Positions 51,700-60,447 of a stretch of 64,000 nt of DNA are shown here, one piece after another. The notes beneath the pieces were generated by a model. That model saw nothing but the letters and a program-made list of their open reading frames with translations, was not told the DNA's origin and did no database searches. Position 1 is the stretch's first letter, and every line of letters starts with the position of its first letter. The translations under genes were made by a program, and so were the position numbers. Source of the stretch: Bacteroidota bacterium (GTDB lineage Bacteria > Bacteroidota > Bacteroidia > Bacteroidales > FEN-979); the NCBI GenBank assembly GCA_026391795.1, contig JAPLDI010000030.1:40293-104292 (forward strand), read 5' to 3'.

Positions 51700-54249
51700 A
51701 TGAGACCCGGAAAAATTTTCTTGCTGTTCCTGATGATGATCCTCTTCGTTATATTCAGATCCGATAAAACCCACCGGTTCATCAGGTCGGAGAATATGCA
51801 GGAACCGGATGAATGGATCTTTCTGCAGCGTTCCTTTCCTTACGGGACGATTGATCAGGTTGCACAGAAAAGTGCAATCCTCCGGGCCCTTGGAGAGCGG
51901 CAGCAGGAGAAAAACAAGAACTCACGAAGCGAATGGGAATTCGTCGGGCCGGTAAACCTGGGAGGAAGGATTACCGACATCGAAGTTCCGGCAGGTCATG
52001 AAAATACCGTTTATTTTGCTGCAGCTTCAGGAGGGGTATTTAAATCATTCGACCGGGGATATTCCTGGTTCCCTGTATTCGATGGTCAAACCGCAATTGC
52101 AGTCGGCGACCTTGCAATCTCTCCTTCGGATACAAACGTGATCTACGCGGGCACGGGAGAACCCAATGCAGGCGGAGGATCACTCGCATACGACGGCGAT
52201 GGTATTTATAAGTCGACCGATGGAGGACAAACCTGGCTTAACCTGGGCCTTTCCGAAAGTGGAAGCACCGGCAGGATTGCCCTGGATCCCACAAATCCAT
52301 CCCGGATCTTCGTTGCCATGATGGGAAAACTCTTTGCAAACAATTCCGAACGTGGGATCTTCAGGAGCACGGATGGAGGCACTTCCTGGCAAAAAGTCCT
52401 TTATGTATCCGATTCAACCGGGGGAATTGACGTGGTTGTCAACCCGGCAGACCCCGATATTGTGTATGCATCGCTTTGGGAAAGGATACGAAGACCAAAC
52501 CGCCGGGTTTATGGAGGCCCGACCAGTGCCATCTACAAGTCGACTAATGGAGGAACAACCTGGAGTAAACTTGCAACAGGTATACCGGCGCAACAACTCG
52601 GGAGGATCTCCCTCAGCCTTTGTGCAGGAAGCCCATCTGTCATCTATGCCAGTATTGTTGCAAAGGAAGGGAACCTGATCGACGTGTATAAAAGCACAGA
52701 CGCCGGGGCTCACTGGGTTGCGACGAATGCAGTTTCCCAGGTCTATGTCACATCCTATGACTGGTGGTTCGGAGGCGTAAAGGTGGACCCGGTCAACCCC
52801 AATGAGGTTTATCTGTTGATGATGTACTCCTACCGGTCGCTTTCAGGGGGTACCGGTTCCAGCTGGACGGAAATTGCAACCAGCGCACATGTCGACCAGC
52901 ATGCACTTTATCTTTCTCCTTCAAATCCACTGTTCCGGATCCTTGGAAACGACGGTGGAATCTATTTCACTTCTGACAATTTCCTGACGATAACCGGGAC
53001 AACCGAACAAAATCTGCCGATCGGACAATTCTACACAGTGGATGTTTTCCCGGGTGGCAGCACGCCAAATTATCTGACCGGAGGTTTGCAGGACAACGGG
53101 GTTGCCGAAAAATCAGATGTCCCGCCACAACAGTGGCAACTGGTTGTGGGTGGTGACGGAGTGCTTTCAAAATTCGATCCGAATGACCCGCTCTACATCT
53201 ATGGCAGCTATCAATATGGCGGATTCCAGTTCTATAATCCGGTCTATGGATATTATTATCCTACCGGGTTCTCAGGAGGAGACCGGTTCAACTGGAAATC
53301 GCCGATGGCGATCTTTGCCAATCATTCAAGCACGGTATTTGTCGCCAGTAACAAGGTATATAAATCCATTGATTACGGTTCCACATTTAATCCGGTAAGC
53401 GGCGACCTGACCAACGGTCCCGGTCAAAGTTCGGTTGTGTATGGAACCGTGACGGCGCTGGCTGTTGCCCCGTCTGATTCCCAGTATGTCTATGCCGGGA
53501 CCGATGACGCCAACCTCTGGATTACACGAAACGGCGGAACAACCTGGACGAAGATCAACACCGGTATGCCTAAGCGGTGGGTGACATCCATCAAGGTTAC
53601 CGCATCCGATCCGCTCAATGTATTTGTGACCTATTCAGGCTACCGTTTCAACGACAGCATTGCCCATGTGTATCATTCCCTCAACGGCGGTACAACCTGG
53701 ACAAGCATCAGCGGGAACCTTCCCGACATTCCTGTCAACGACATCCTTCAGGATCCCCTCTACCCTCAAATCCTATACCTGGCAACCGATGTCGGTGTTT
53801 ATAATTCAAAAGACACGGGATTGACCTGGCAGGTGCTCGCTTCCTCTCTTCCTTTAGTGCCGGTCAATGAGCTGGCGATACACCCAGCAAGCCGGTATCT
53901 TTATGCTGCCACCTATGGGAGGTCAATGTACAGGATCAATGTAGGGGATATCACTGGCTTACAGGAACCCCTTGTTCAAAAAACTGACCTTACCATCTTC
54001 CCGAACCCGATCTCCGGGGACTTTACCCTTCAGTTTACCATGAGCGTTAAACAGCCTGCAACACTCTTTGTCTATACGATGAATGGTATCCTTTTGCGGA
54101 ATGTGGCAATCGGGGACCCGAAGACGGGGGTAAACACGATCATGTTGAACAGGAACAATTTAAACGGACACCCGCTTCCCTCCGGCTCGTATATCTTCAG
54201 ACTGGTGAGCGGAAAGAACGAGGGAGTGGTGAAGGGGATTGTTCTCTAG
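51700..54249 (+). CDS. T9SS type A cargo protein with BNR/sortilin-like propeller repeats
   Basis: 849 residues. A hydrophobic N-terminal segment (about 5-20) acts as signal or anchor, without a clear cleavage site. Residues 80-740 contain at least eight 'GGVFKSFDRGYSWFPV', 'DGIYKSTDGGQTWLNLG', 'RGIFRSTDGGTSWQKV', 'AIYKSTNGGTTWSKL' units, the Asp-box/BNR signature of sialidase- and sortilin-like propellers. The C-terminus is a type A sorting domain ('LTIFPNPISGDFTLQFT...LPSGSYIFRLVSG'). It should be exposed on or released from the surface; glycosidase activity is not indicated since no catalytic residues of sialidases are seen. Confidence 0.87.
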   Translation: MRPGKIFLLFLMMILFVIFRSDKTHRFIRSENMQEPDEWIFLQRSFPYGTIDQVAQKSAILRALGERQQEKNKNSRSEWEFVGPVNLGGRITDIEVPAGHENTVYFAAASGGVFKSFDRGYSWFPVFDGQTAIAVGDLAISPSDTNVIYAGTGEPNAGGGSLAYDGDGIYKSTDGGQTWLNLGLSESGSTGRIALDPTNPSRIFVAMMGKLFANNSERGIFRSTDGGTSWQKVLYVSDSTGGIDVVVNPADPDIVYASLWERIRRPNRRVYGGPTSAIYKSTNGGTTWSKLATGIPAQQLGRISLSLCAGSPSVIYASIVAKEGNLIDVYKSTDAGAHWVATNAVSQVYVTSYDWWFGGVKVDPVNPNEVYLLMMYSYRSLSGGTGSSWTEIATSAHVDQHALYLSPSNPLFRILGNDGGIYFTSDNFLTITGTTEQNLPIGQFYTVDVFPGGSTPNYLTGGLQDNGVAEKSDVPPQQWQLVVGGDGVLSKFDPNDPLYIYGSYQYGGFQFYNPVYGYYYPTGFSGGDRFNWKSPMAIFANHSSTVFVASNKVYKSIDYGSTFNPVSGDLTNGPGQSSVVYGTVTALAVAPSDSQYVYAGTDDANLWITRNGGTTWTKINTGMPKRWVTSIKVTASDPLNVFVTYSGYRFNDSIAHVYHSLNGGTTWTSISGNLPDIPVNDILQDPLYPQILYLATDVGVYNSKDTGLTWQVLASSLPLVPVNELAIHPASRYLYAATYGRSMYRINVGDITGLQEPLVQKTDLTIFPNPISGDFTLQFTMSVKQPATLFVYTMNGILLRNVAIGDPKTGVNTIMLNRNNLNGHPLPSGSYIFRLVSGKNEGVVKGIVL

Positions 54250-54252
54250 ATC

Positions 54253-54378
54253 CTGGATGCTGGATACTGGATACTGGATACTGGATACTGGATACTGGAT
54301 GCTGGATGCTGGATGCTGGATGCTGGATGCTGGATGCTGGATGCTGGATGCTGGATACTCGATACTGGATGCTGGATG
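54253..54378 (+). repeat. Array of eighteen CTGGATR heptamers
   Basis: Exactly 18 contiguous 7-base units, each CTGGATA or CTGGATG except one CTCGATA, start 4 bases after the stop codon of the BNR protein. The run of A-type units followed by G-type units suggests expansion by slippage. An open frame through the array encodes only a repeated Trp-Met-Leu-Asp pattern and is not a gene. Confidence 0.92.
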
Positions 54379-54508
54379 TTACTGCTGGCTGCTTAAAATG
54401 ATATCAGATGTCCGGTTTCTGGTATTGATGGCATAGCATCATTTCTTTAGCCAGTTATTTACTAAAGTTCCGGGAATAACCGGATGCATTTCATAATTAT
54501 CTTTTTTC

Positions 54509-54516
54509 TATATTTG
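54509..54516 (+). promoter_or_regulatory. Bacteroidota -7 promoter element for the M23 lipoprotein gene
   Basis: TATATTTG matches TAnnTTTG and lies 63 bases before the ATG at 54580. The stretch from 54379 to 54508 shows no gene. Confidence 0.55.
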
Positions 54517-54579
54517 ACGTGATAACAGCTTTTGAAGTCAGAATTAAATCATCTAACCATCTTAACAAAGGTCTTCCCT

Positions 54580-55698
54580 ATGAAACAGCTGTCGTACCTG
54601 CTGGCATGCCTGGCGCTTCCCGTATTTCTGGCGGGATGTCATAAAAAAAGTGACGAAACGACCTCGACAGGATACACCGTGGAGGTGATCCTGAAAAACG
54701 TCCCGTTCAGGACGAACGAATTCCTGAGGATTCCATATTCGCTGAAAACCTGGGAATGGAAAAAAACCGGGATGAGGCTTAAACAGATCAACATTCTTAA
54801 CGATGCTGACAAAACCATCATCCAGACCCTCGACAGCCTTCACCTTCCGAAGGTCCTGATGTACCCCTTTCCGCCTAACCCGATCATGCCCTGGGATAAG
54901 ATCAACAATTACTATTTTTCTATCCAGTTGCCCATTCCCCTTGATCAGCAACCCCCGGCGCGGATCTCTCACGAGCTGATCCTGCGCGATACGATTCACA
55001 ATACCGACGTTAAAGTCGAGTGCGGGGTTTATATGCCGGATTACAGTGCGACCCCTCTCGCCATCGCGTCGCCGGTCAAAGGAACACGGTGGCTGTTTTT
55101 CAACCAGTCTACGAACGATTATCATTTCACTACCTTGATCTTCGCGGGTGGAATAATCGGAACCGGGGAGCGGTTCGCTTTCGACAACGGGCAGCTTGAC
55201 GAGAACTTCAATGAATTTTATTCCGGGAATCCGGCGGTGAACAGCTCCTATTTCTGTTATGGCGATACGCTTTATGCCATAGCCAGCGGGGTTGTGGTGG
55301 CATGCCGCGACACCATGATCGAGAATGACGGGAACCTGAGGAACCACGTCGATTTCAATATGCCGATCGACTATGCCGGGAATTACATCATCATCGACAT
55401 CGGGAACCATCATTATGCAATGTATGCTCACTGCGTGAAAAATTCCTTCCTGATCACCATGGGGGATAGCGTGACGGAAGGTCAGCCGATTGCGCGGCTG
55501 GGGAACAGCGGCAACTCCGACTCTCCTCACCTGCATTTCCAGATTGGCGACGGCCAGGACTTTTTCATGAGCAATGGCCTCCCGTTTGTTCTGAAGAAGT
55601 TTACCAGGATCGGAAGTTACCAGGACCCGACGCCCATTCCTCCGGTTGATTATTTCAACATGATGAATGAGCAGACGGTGGTGATGTCGTTCGAGTAG
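54580..55698 (+). CDS. M23-type metallopeptidase lipoprotein
   Basis: 372 residues from ATG 54580, chosen because a lipoprotein signal begins there ('MKQLSYLLACLALPVFLAGC', lipobox LAGC). The C-terminal third (210-355) is a LytM/M23 domain with 'GDSVTEGQPIARLGNSGNSDSPHLHFQI' including the HxH zinc motif and 'YAMYAHC' upstream. The first zinc-ligand motif HxxxD is not evident; the equivalent region reads 'GERFAFD'. The enzyme may bind zinc differently or be inactive, as in regulatory LytM proteins. It is anchored in the envelope; no partner is encoded nearby. Confidence 0.8.
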   Translation: MKQLSYLLACLALPVFLAGCHKKSDETTSTGYTVEVILKNVPFRTNEFLRIPYSLKTWEWKKTGMRLKQINILNDADKTIIQTLDSLHLPKVLMYPFPPNPIMPWDKINNYYFSIQLPIPLDQQPPARISHELILRDTIHNTDVKVECGVYMPDYSATPLAIASPVKGTRWLFFNQSTNDYHFTTLIFAGGIIGTGERFAFDNGQLDENFNEFYSGNPAVNSSYFCYGDTLYAIASGVVVACRDTMIENDGNLRNHVDFNMPIDYAGNYIIIDIGNHHYAMYAHCVKNSFLITMGDSVTEGQPIARLGNSGNSDSPHLHFQIGDGQDFFMSNGLPFVLKKFTRIGSYQDPTPIPPVDYFNMMNEQTVVMSFE

Positions 55699-55775
55699 TT
55701 CGTTTATCCGCAATTTCTCTACTATCCGGCTGGTCCTTGGTCTTGTCCTGAACCAGCCGGTATACGCCCGGTACA

Positions 55776-55895
55776 AGACTTCCGGCAGCCGGCAGCCGGC
55801 TGCCGACTACCGACTGCTAACTTCCGACTGCGAGCATCTATGGCTTCACATCTCACATCTCACATCTCACATCTCACATCTCACATCTCACATCC
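55776..55895. repeat. GC-rich GCCGGCTGCCG palindromic tract and seven CACATCT heptamers
   Basis: After the M23 gene, 55776-55838 carries CGGCAGC/CGGCTGC/CGACTGC units that are partly self-complementary. Then 55847-55895 is seven contiguous heptamers, six CACATCT and one CACATCC. The rest of the 323-base gap to the aminotransferase gene (55896-56021) is AT-rich with no exact promoter match; I see no gene in it. Confidence 0.85.
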
Positions 55896-56021
55896 ATTTC
55901 CCCTCCCTGTTGATAAATTCCTATAAATACCTGTTTCTGAAGTTTAAAAAGGTTGCACAGGTCGAAGATTTTTTTCATTTTTGTTGAGTGAATCTTTAAC
56001 TTCAATTTAGTACTGCCCGTT

Positions 56022-57335
56022 ATGAAGGATACTCCCATAAATTACGAAGTTGTCTCCCGGCACATTCGTGAAAGCAACGTCAAGAACATTGGAAAAGCTT
56101 CGATCCGAGAGATAAAGCGCCTGATCAATAACATTGAAAAGGAGACGGGTGAAAAATTCATCCGGATGGAGATGGGGGTTCCCGGGCTGGTTCCGCCCGA
56201 AGTCGGGATCAACGCCGAAATTGAGGCGCTAAAGGCAGGCGTAGCGGCCGTTTACCCTGACATTGAAGGAATCCCTCCCCTGAAGCGTGAAGCCTCCCGT
56301 TTTGTAAAACTGTTCCTTGACATTGATGTTGATGAAGCCGGCTGTATCCCTACCGTGGGATCGATGCAGGGCGGATTTGCTGCGTTCATCACCCTGTCGA
56401 GGATCAAAAAAGAACGTGACACAACGTTGCTGATCGATCCCGGTTTCCCGGTTCATCATCAGCAGCACATCGTTCTCGGTCAGAAGTTTGAATCCTTTGA
56501 TGTTTATGATTACCGCGGAGACAAACTGAGGGAGAAGCTGGAATCCTATTTCTCGAAAGGGAATGTTCATTCGGTTCTTTATTCCAACCCGAACAACCCC
56601 TCATGGATCTGTTTTACGGATCACGAACTTCAGATCATCGGCGAACTGTCAAACAAATATGATGTCATTGTGCTGGAAGACCTCGCATACTTCGGGATGG
56701 ATTTCCGGAAGGATTATTCCAAGCCGGGGATCCCACCGCACCAGCCAACCGTCGCCAAATATACCGAGAACTACATCCTGCTGATCTCCAGTTCAAAGGC
56801 CTTCAGTTATGCCGGGCAGCGGGTATCCAACATGATCATCTCCAACAAGATCTTTAACGCGAAGTATCCGGATCTTCTGAGGTTTTACACGACCGATATC
56901 TTCGGCCGGGCCATGATCTTCGGTACCATCTATGCATTGAGCGCCGGTACCAGCCATTCCGCCCAGTATGCACTGGCTGCCATGCTGAAAGCGGTAAACG
57001 ACGGCACCTACGATTTTGTTGAAGCCGTTAAGGAATACGGTGAGAAAGCGAAGATCATGAAGAAGCTGTTCACCGACAATGGGTTCCATATTGTTTACGA
57101 CCAGGATGAAGGAGTTCCGATCGCCGACGGCTTCTATTTTACGTTCGCCTATCCCGGATATACCGGGGAAAAACTCCTTGAGGAACTCCTCTATTACGGG
57201 ATCAGCGCCATTTCGCTTGCCATCACCGGAAGCGACCGCATTGAAGGGATCCGTGCCTGTGTTTCCCTTGTAAAACGGGATCAGTTCCCGGCCCTTGAGT
57301 ACCGGCTGAAGAAGTTTCATGAACAGCATCCTTGA
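56022..57335 (+). CDS. PLP-dependent aminotransferase, class I/II
   Basis: 437 residues, fold-type I. Schiff-base Lys259 lies in 'ISSSKAFSYAGQR', the Asn/Asp positions are in 'SNPNNPSW' and 'VVLEDLAYFGMD', and the phosphate-binding 'GSMQGGFAAF' is present. The N-terminal region ('SNVKNIGKASIREIKRLI') is longer than in AspC-type enzymes and the first Gly-rich loop reads 'GVPGLVPP'. The substrate is not predictable; an aromatic or branched-chain amino acid would fit the downstream ferredoxin-dependent 2-oxoacid oxidoreductase. The repeat-rich gap (305 bases) makes separate transcription likely. Confidence 0.88.
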   Translation: MKDTPINYEVVSRHIRESNVKNIGKASIREIKRLINNIEKETGEKFIRMEMGVPGLVPPEVGINAEIEALKAGVAAVYPDIEGIPPLKREASRFVKLFLDIDVDEAGCIPTVGSMQGGFAAFITLSRIKKERDTTLLIDPGFPVHHQQHIVLGQKFESFDVYDYRGDKLREKLESYFSKGNVHSVLYSNPNNPSWICFTDHELQIIGELSNKYDVIVLEDLAYFGMDFRKDYSKPGIPPHQPTVAKYTENYILLISSSKAFSYAGQRVSNMIISNKIFNAKYPDLLRFYTTDIFGRAMIFGTIYALSAGTSHSAQYALAAMLKAVNDGTYDFVEAVKEYGEKAKIMKKLFTDNGFHIVYDQDEGVPIADGFYFTFAYPGYTGEKLLEELLYYGISAISLAITGSDRIEGIRACVSLVKRDQFPALEYRLKKFHEQHP

Positions 57336-57336
57336 T

Positions 57337-57515
57337 GCTGGATGCTGGATGCTGGATTGCTGAGATCGGAGGTCGGAGATCAGAGATCAGAGATCGGAAT
57401 TAGTTCTCCATCCTCCATCTTTCATTCTCCATCATCAGTTTTCCGACCTCAGACCTCAGACCTCAGACCTCAGACCTTCGTCCTCCATCTTCCCTCCTCT
57501 ATCTTCCATCCTCCA
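57337..57515. repeat. Mosaic of heptamer repeats (GGATGCT, GAGATCG, CTCCATC, GACCTCA)
   Basis: The gap after the aminotransferase contains first GCTGGAT units, then GAGATCGGAGGTCGG units, then TCCATCCTCCATC-type and GACCTCAGACCTC units: four of the repeat motifs found elsewhere in the window placed side by side. The remaining 125 bases to the ferredoxin gene are AT-rich with a near-consensus TAATTTCG at about 57592 as a possible promoter. Confidence 0.75.
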
Positions 57516-57640
57516 GATTAAACCCGTTCTAAATTGATCAGTATCCTTGAAAAAACAGGGTAATTATCACCTTCCGTTCGGGAAATTTTCTGTAATTTCG
57601 TCGTATTGTTTCCGACAAAATATTTAAATCTCACATATTT

Positions 57641-57871
57641 ATGGCAAAAATCAAGGGTGACATCGTTATCAACGTTGAACGATGCAAGGGCTGTGAAGTT
57701 TGTATTGCCGCTTGCCCTTTTTCGACGATCGCAATGACCAAGGAAGTGAATGGCAAAGGGTATCATTATGCAGTAAAAGTGAACGACGATTGCACCGGGT
57801 GTATGAACTGTGCAATTGTTTGTCCTGACGGTGTAATCACAGTATACCGGGCCAAAGTAGCTGCCGAGTAA
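57641..57871 (+). CDS. Ferredoxin-like subunit (delta) of a 2-oxoacid:ferredoxin oxidoreductase
   Basis: 76 residues with two 4Fe-4S signatures: 'CKGCEVCIAACP' and 'CTGCMNCAIVCP'. It is followed after 22 bases by the alpha subunit, so it is the small electron-transfer subunit of the oxidoreductase. In the delta-alpha-beta-gamma order this matches the VorDBAC/KorDABC type. It passes electrons from the pyruvate-like oxidation to free ferredoxin. Confidence 0.9.
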   Translation: MAKIKGDIVINVERCKGCEVCIAACPFSTIAMTKEVNGKGYHYAVKVNDDCTGCMNCAIVCPDGVITVYRAKVAAE

Positions 57872-57892
57872 CAAAATAATAAACTATACAGA

Positions 57893-58975
57893 ATGGGTGA
57901 ACTCAGATTAATGAAAGGCAACGAGGCCGTGGCAGAAGCTGCGGTGCGTGCCGGATGCGACGGGTATTTCGGATACCCCATCACGCCCCAGTCAGAAATT
58001 ATGGAATACCTTATGGCTGTGAAGCCTTATGAAACAACCGGAATGGTTGTTCTGCAGGCAGAGAGCGAAACGGCTTCCATCAATATGCTTTACGGCGGTG
58101 CAGGAACCGGGAAGATGGTCATGACCTCCTCATCCAGTCCCGGTATCAGCCTCATGCAGGAAGGGATCAGTTATATGGCCGGTGCCGAATTACCGGCATT
58201 GATCGTGAATGTTGTCAGGGGTGGTCCCGGATTGGGCACCATCCAGCCGTCACAGGCCGACTATTTTCAGGCGGTTAAAGGAGGCGGACATGGCGACTAT
58301 AAAATGATTGTCCTGGCCCCGGCGTCCGTCCAGGAGATGGCTGATTTTGCAAAACTGGGATTCGATCTTGCTTTCAAATACCGCACGCCTGTAATGATCC
58401 TCAGCGACGGCGCCATCGGTCAGATGATGGAAAAAGTTGAACTTTTTGATCCCATCCCGCGAAGGACGGATGCAGAACTGATTGCACAATGTCCCTGGGC
58501 TGCCACCGGGAAACCAAAAGAGCGGGAGCATGTCATCATTACCTCCCTCGACCTCGATCCGGCAGGACAGGAGCGGGTGAACCTTAAACTCCAGGCAAAG
58601 TACAGGCAGATCGAAAAAGATGAAGTCCGCTATGAGTTGATCGGCTGTGACGATGCCGAATATCTTTTTATCGCCTTCGGGCTTTCCGCACGCATCTGCC
58701 AGAAATCAATGGATCTCGCCAGGGCCAAAAGCATCAAGGTCGGATTGTTACGTCCGATCACCCTTTATCCTTTCCCGGAAAAGCAGGTTGCTGAAATTGC
58801 CAAAAAAGTAAAAGGCATCCTTGTGGTCGAAATGAATGCAGGACAGATGATCGAGGATGTCAGGCTCTCTGCTGGCTGTTCGGTGAAGATTGAACATTAC
58901 GGACGTTTTGGTGGTATCATCCCCGCGCCGGATGAAGTGGTAAGAGCTTTGGAAAAACAAATAATCGGAGGCTGA
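57893..58975 (+). CDS. vorB: 2-Oxoacid:ferredoxin oxidoreductase alpha subunit (VorB type)
   Basis: 360 residues. Pyrimidine-binding domain I plus transketolase C-terminal domain II: 'GCDGYFGYPITPQSEIMEYL' near the start, 'SETASINMLYGGAGTGKMVMTSSSS', and 'VLLRPITLYPFPEKQV' (here 'VGLLRPITLYPFP') in domain II. It corresponds to the subunit usually annotated as VorB in Bacteroidales. The enzyme oxidises a branched-chain 2-oxoacid or 2-oxoglutarate with CoA to the acyl-CoA, reducing ferredoxin; sequence alone does not fix the substrate. The beta gene starts 1 base after its stop. Confidence 0.9.
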   Translation: MGELRLMKGNEAVAEAAVRAGCDGYFGYPITPQSEIMEYLMAVKPYETTGMVVLQAESETASINMLYGGAGTGKMVMTSSSSPGISLMQEGISYMAGAELPALIVNVVRGGPGLGTIQPSQADYFQAVKGGGHGDYKMIVLAPASVQEMADFAKLGFDLAFKYRTPVMILSDGAIGQMMEKVELFDPIPRRTDAELIAQCPWAATGKPKEREHVIITSLDLDPAGQERVNLKLQAKYRQIEKDEVRYELIGCDDAEYLFIAFGLSARICQKSMDLARAKSIKVGLLRPITLYPFPEKQVAEIAKKVKGILVVEMNAGQMIEDVRLSAGCSVKIEHYGRFGGIIPAPDEVVRALEKQIIGG

Positions 58976-58976
58976 T

Positions 58977-59789
58977 ATGGAAGAACAATTTGCAAAACTT
59001 GATATACGTAAGGACGAAAACATCGTCTACAAAAGGACGAATCTTCTGGTTGACCGGCCCCTGAGCTATTGCCCGGGCTGCGGCCATGGCACGGTTCACA
59101 GGATGCTGATGGAGACCCTTGAAGAGATGGGGATCCAGGGAAATACGATCGGAGTTTCACCCGTAGGATGCTCGGTACTTGCTTATGATTTCCTGGATAT
59201 CGACATGCTGGGGGCTGCACACGGAAGAGCTCCCGCACTGGCAACTGCCATCAAACGAATGTGGCCCGACCATTTTGTTTTCACCTACCAGGGTGACGGC
59301 GACCTGGCTGCCATCGGTACCGCGGAGACCATACATGCCTGTAACCGGGGTGAGAATTTCACGATGATCTTCATCAACAACGGGATTTACGGAATGACCG
59401 GGGGACAGATGGCTCCAACCACGCTGCCAAACATGCGTTCGTCGACATCCCCCTACGGAAGGGATGTTGCAATCATGGGCCACCCCCTGAAAATGACCGA
59501 ACTGATCGCCCAGCTTCCGGGAACATATTACGTTACACGCCAGGCGGTGCATACGCCCTCACATGTGCGTAAGACAAAGAAAGCCCTCCGCAAAGCCTTT
59601 GAGAACCAGAAGAACAACACCGGCATCTCCTTTGTGGAAGTGGTATCAAACTGCAATTCGGGATGGAAGATGACCCCGGTACAATCGAACAAGTGGATGG
59701 AGGAGAACATGTTCCCATTCTTCCCGCTGGGCGACATCAAGGTTGATGGGAAACTGGTTGAGAAGAAGGAAGCTGTTGCGAAGGAATAA
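58977..59789 (+). CDS. 2-Oxoacid:ferredoxin oxidoreductase beta subunit (TPP-binding)
   Basis: 270 residues. It contains the TPP-binding motif 'YQGDGDLAAIG' with 'INNGIYGMTGGQ', and an N-terminal 'SYCPGCGHGTVHR' with two Cys as in short beta subunits that lack their own ferredoxin domain. It forms the catalytic core together with alpha. It precedes gamma by 100 bases containing a short GGTGCACGG-type repeat. Confidence 0.92.
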   Translation: MEEQFAKLDIRKDENIVYKRTNLLVDRPLSYCPGCGHGTVHRMLMETLEEMGIQGNTIGVSPVGCSVLAYDFLDIDMLGAAHGRAPALATAIKRMWPDHFVFTYQGDGDLAAIGTAETIHACNRGENFTMIFINNGIYGMTGGQMAPTTLPNMRSSTSPYGRDVAIMGHPLKMTELIAQLPGTYYVTRQAVHTPSHVRKTKKALRKAFENQKNNTGISFVEVVSNCNSGWKMTPVQSNKWMEENMFPFFPLGDIKVDGKLVEKKEAVAKE

Positions 59790-59889
59790 GGTTCAAACGG
59801 CACACGGTGCACGGTGCGCGATGTACGGGAAAGGCTGAAGAAATACTTGGATGAATAGTTTTTAAGGACAAACGATTAATCAACATATT

Positions 59890-60444
59890 ATGACTGAAGA
59901 AATAATCATTGCAGGATTCGGGGGACAAGGAGTATTGTCGATGGGAAAGATACTCGCTTATTCAGGAGTGATGCAGAACAAAGAGGTGAGCTGGATGCCT
60001 TCCTACGGGCCCGAGATGCGCGGCGGAACAGCCAATGTTACCGTCATCGTGAGCGATGAGCGGATCAGTTCACCGATCCTGAACGCCTTCGATACAGCCA
60101 TCATCCTGAACCAGCAATCGATGGATAAATTCGAGAAGAGTGTAAAACCCGGTGGACTCCTTATTTATGACCCGAACGGGATCACAACTCACCCCTCCCG
60201 GAAAGACATCAACATCTATTCCATCGAGGCTGCGGATGAAGCAGGGAAGCTCGGACTTTCCAAGGTCTTCAACATGATCGTGCTCGGAGGATTCCTGAAG
60301 CTGAAACCGCTGGTTGCCCCCGAAAACATCCATAAAGGACTTGAAAAATCGCTCCCGGCCCGGCACCACAAAATGATCCCGGACAATGAAAATGCCATTG
60401 AAATCGGGAAAGGGCTCCTGAAGCCTTTGAATGTTTTGAACTAA
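59890..60444 (+). CDS. 2-Oxoacid:acceptor oxidoreductase gamma subunit
   Basis: 184 residues, the usual length for the gamma domain. Features: 'EIIIAGFGGQGVLSMGKILAYSG' at the start, 'SWMPSYGPEMRGGTANVTVIVSD', and 'VLGGFLKL' in the C-terminal part. Completes the four-subunit enzyme in order delta-alpha-beta-gamma. It ends 3 bases before the TIGR02757 gene, so the latter is probably in the same transcript. Confidence 0.92.
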   Translation: MTEEIIIAGFGGQGVLSMGKILAYSGVMQNKEVSWMPSYGPEMRGGTANVTVIVSDERISSPILNAFDTAIILNQQSMDKFEKSVKPGGLLIYDPNGITTHPSRKDINIYSIEAADEAGKLGLSKVFNMIVLGGFLKLKPLVAPENIHKGLEKSLPARHHKMIPDNENAIEIGKGLLKPLNVLN

Positions 60445-60447
60445 CCA

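Noticed and set aside
51427-51774. N-terminal extension of the DUF6600-like frame
   Set aside because: The upstream part runs through a short-repeat tract and overlaps the start of the divergent BNR-protein gene; the signal peptide begins at the ATG at 51426.
54239-54436. Open frame of 65 residues over the CTGGATR array
   Set aside because: It encodes only a repeated Trp-Met-Leu-Asp/Gly-Tyr-Trp pattern created by the 7-base repeat; no start context or family.
54562-55776. 404-residue open frame on the minus strand opposite the M23 gene
   Set aside because: It lies antisense to a gene with clear lipobox and HxH motif, has no recognisable domain, and results from the base composition of the real frame.
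54253-55895. CRISPR array
   Set aside because: The repeats are 7 bases long and contiguous, without spacers, and no cas genes are present.
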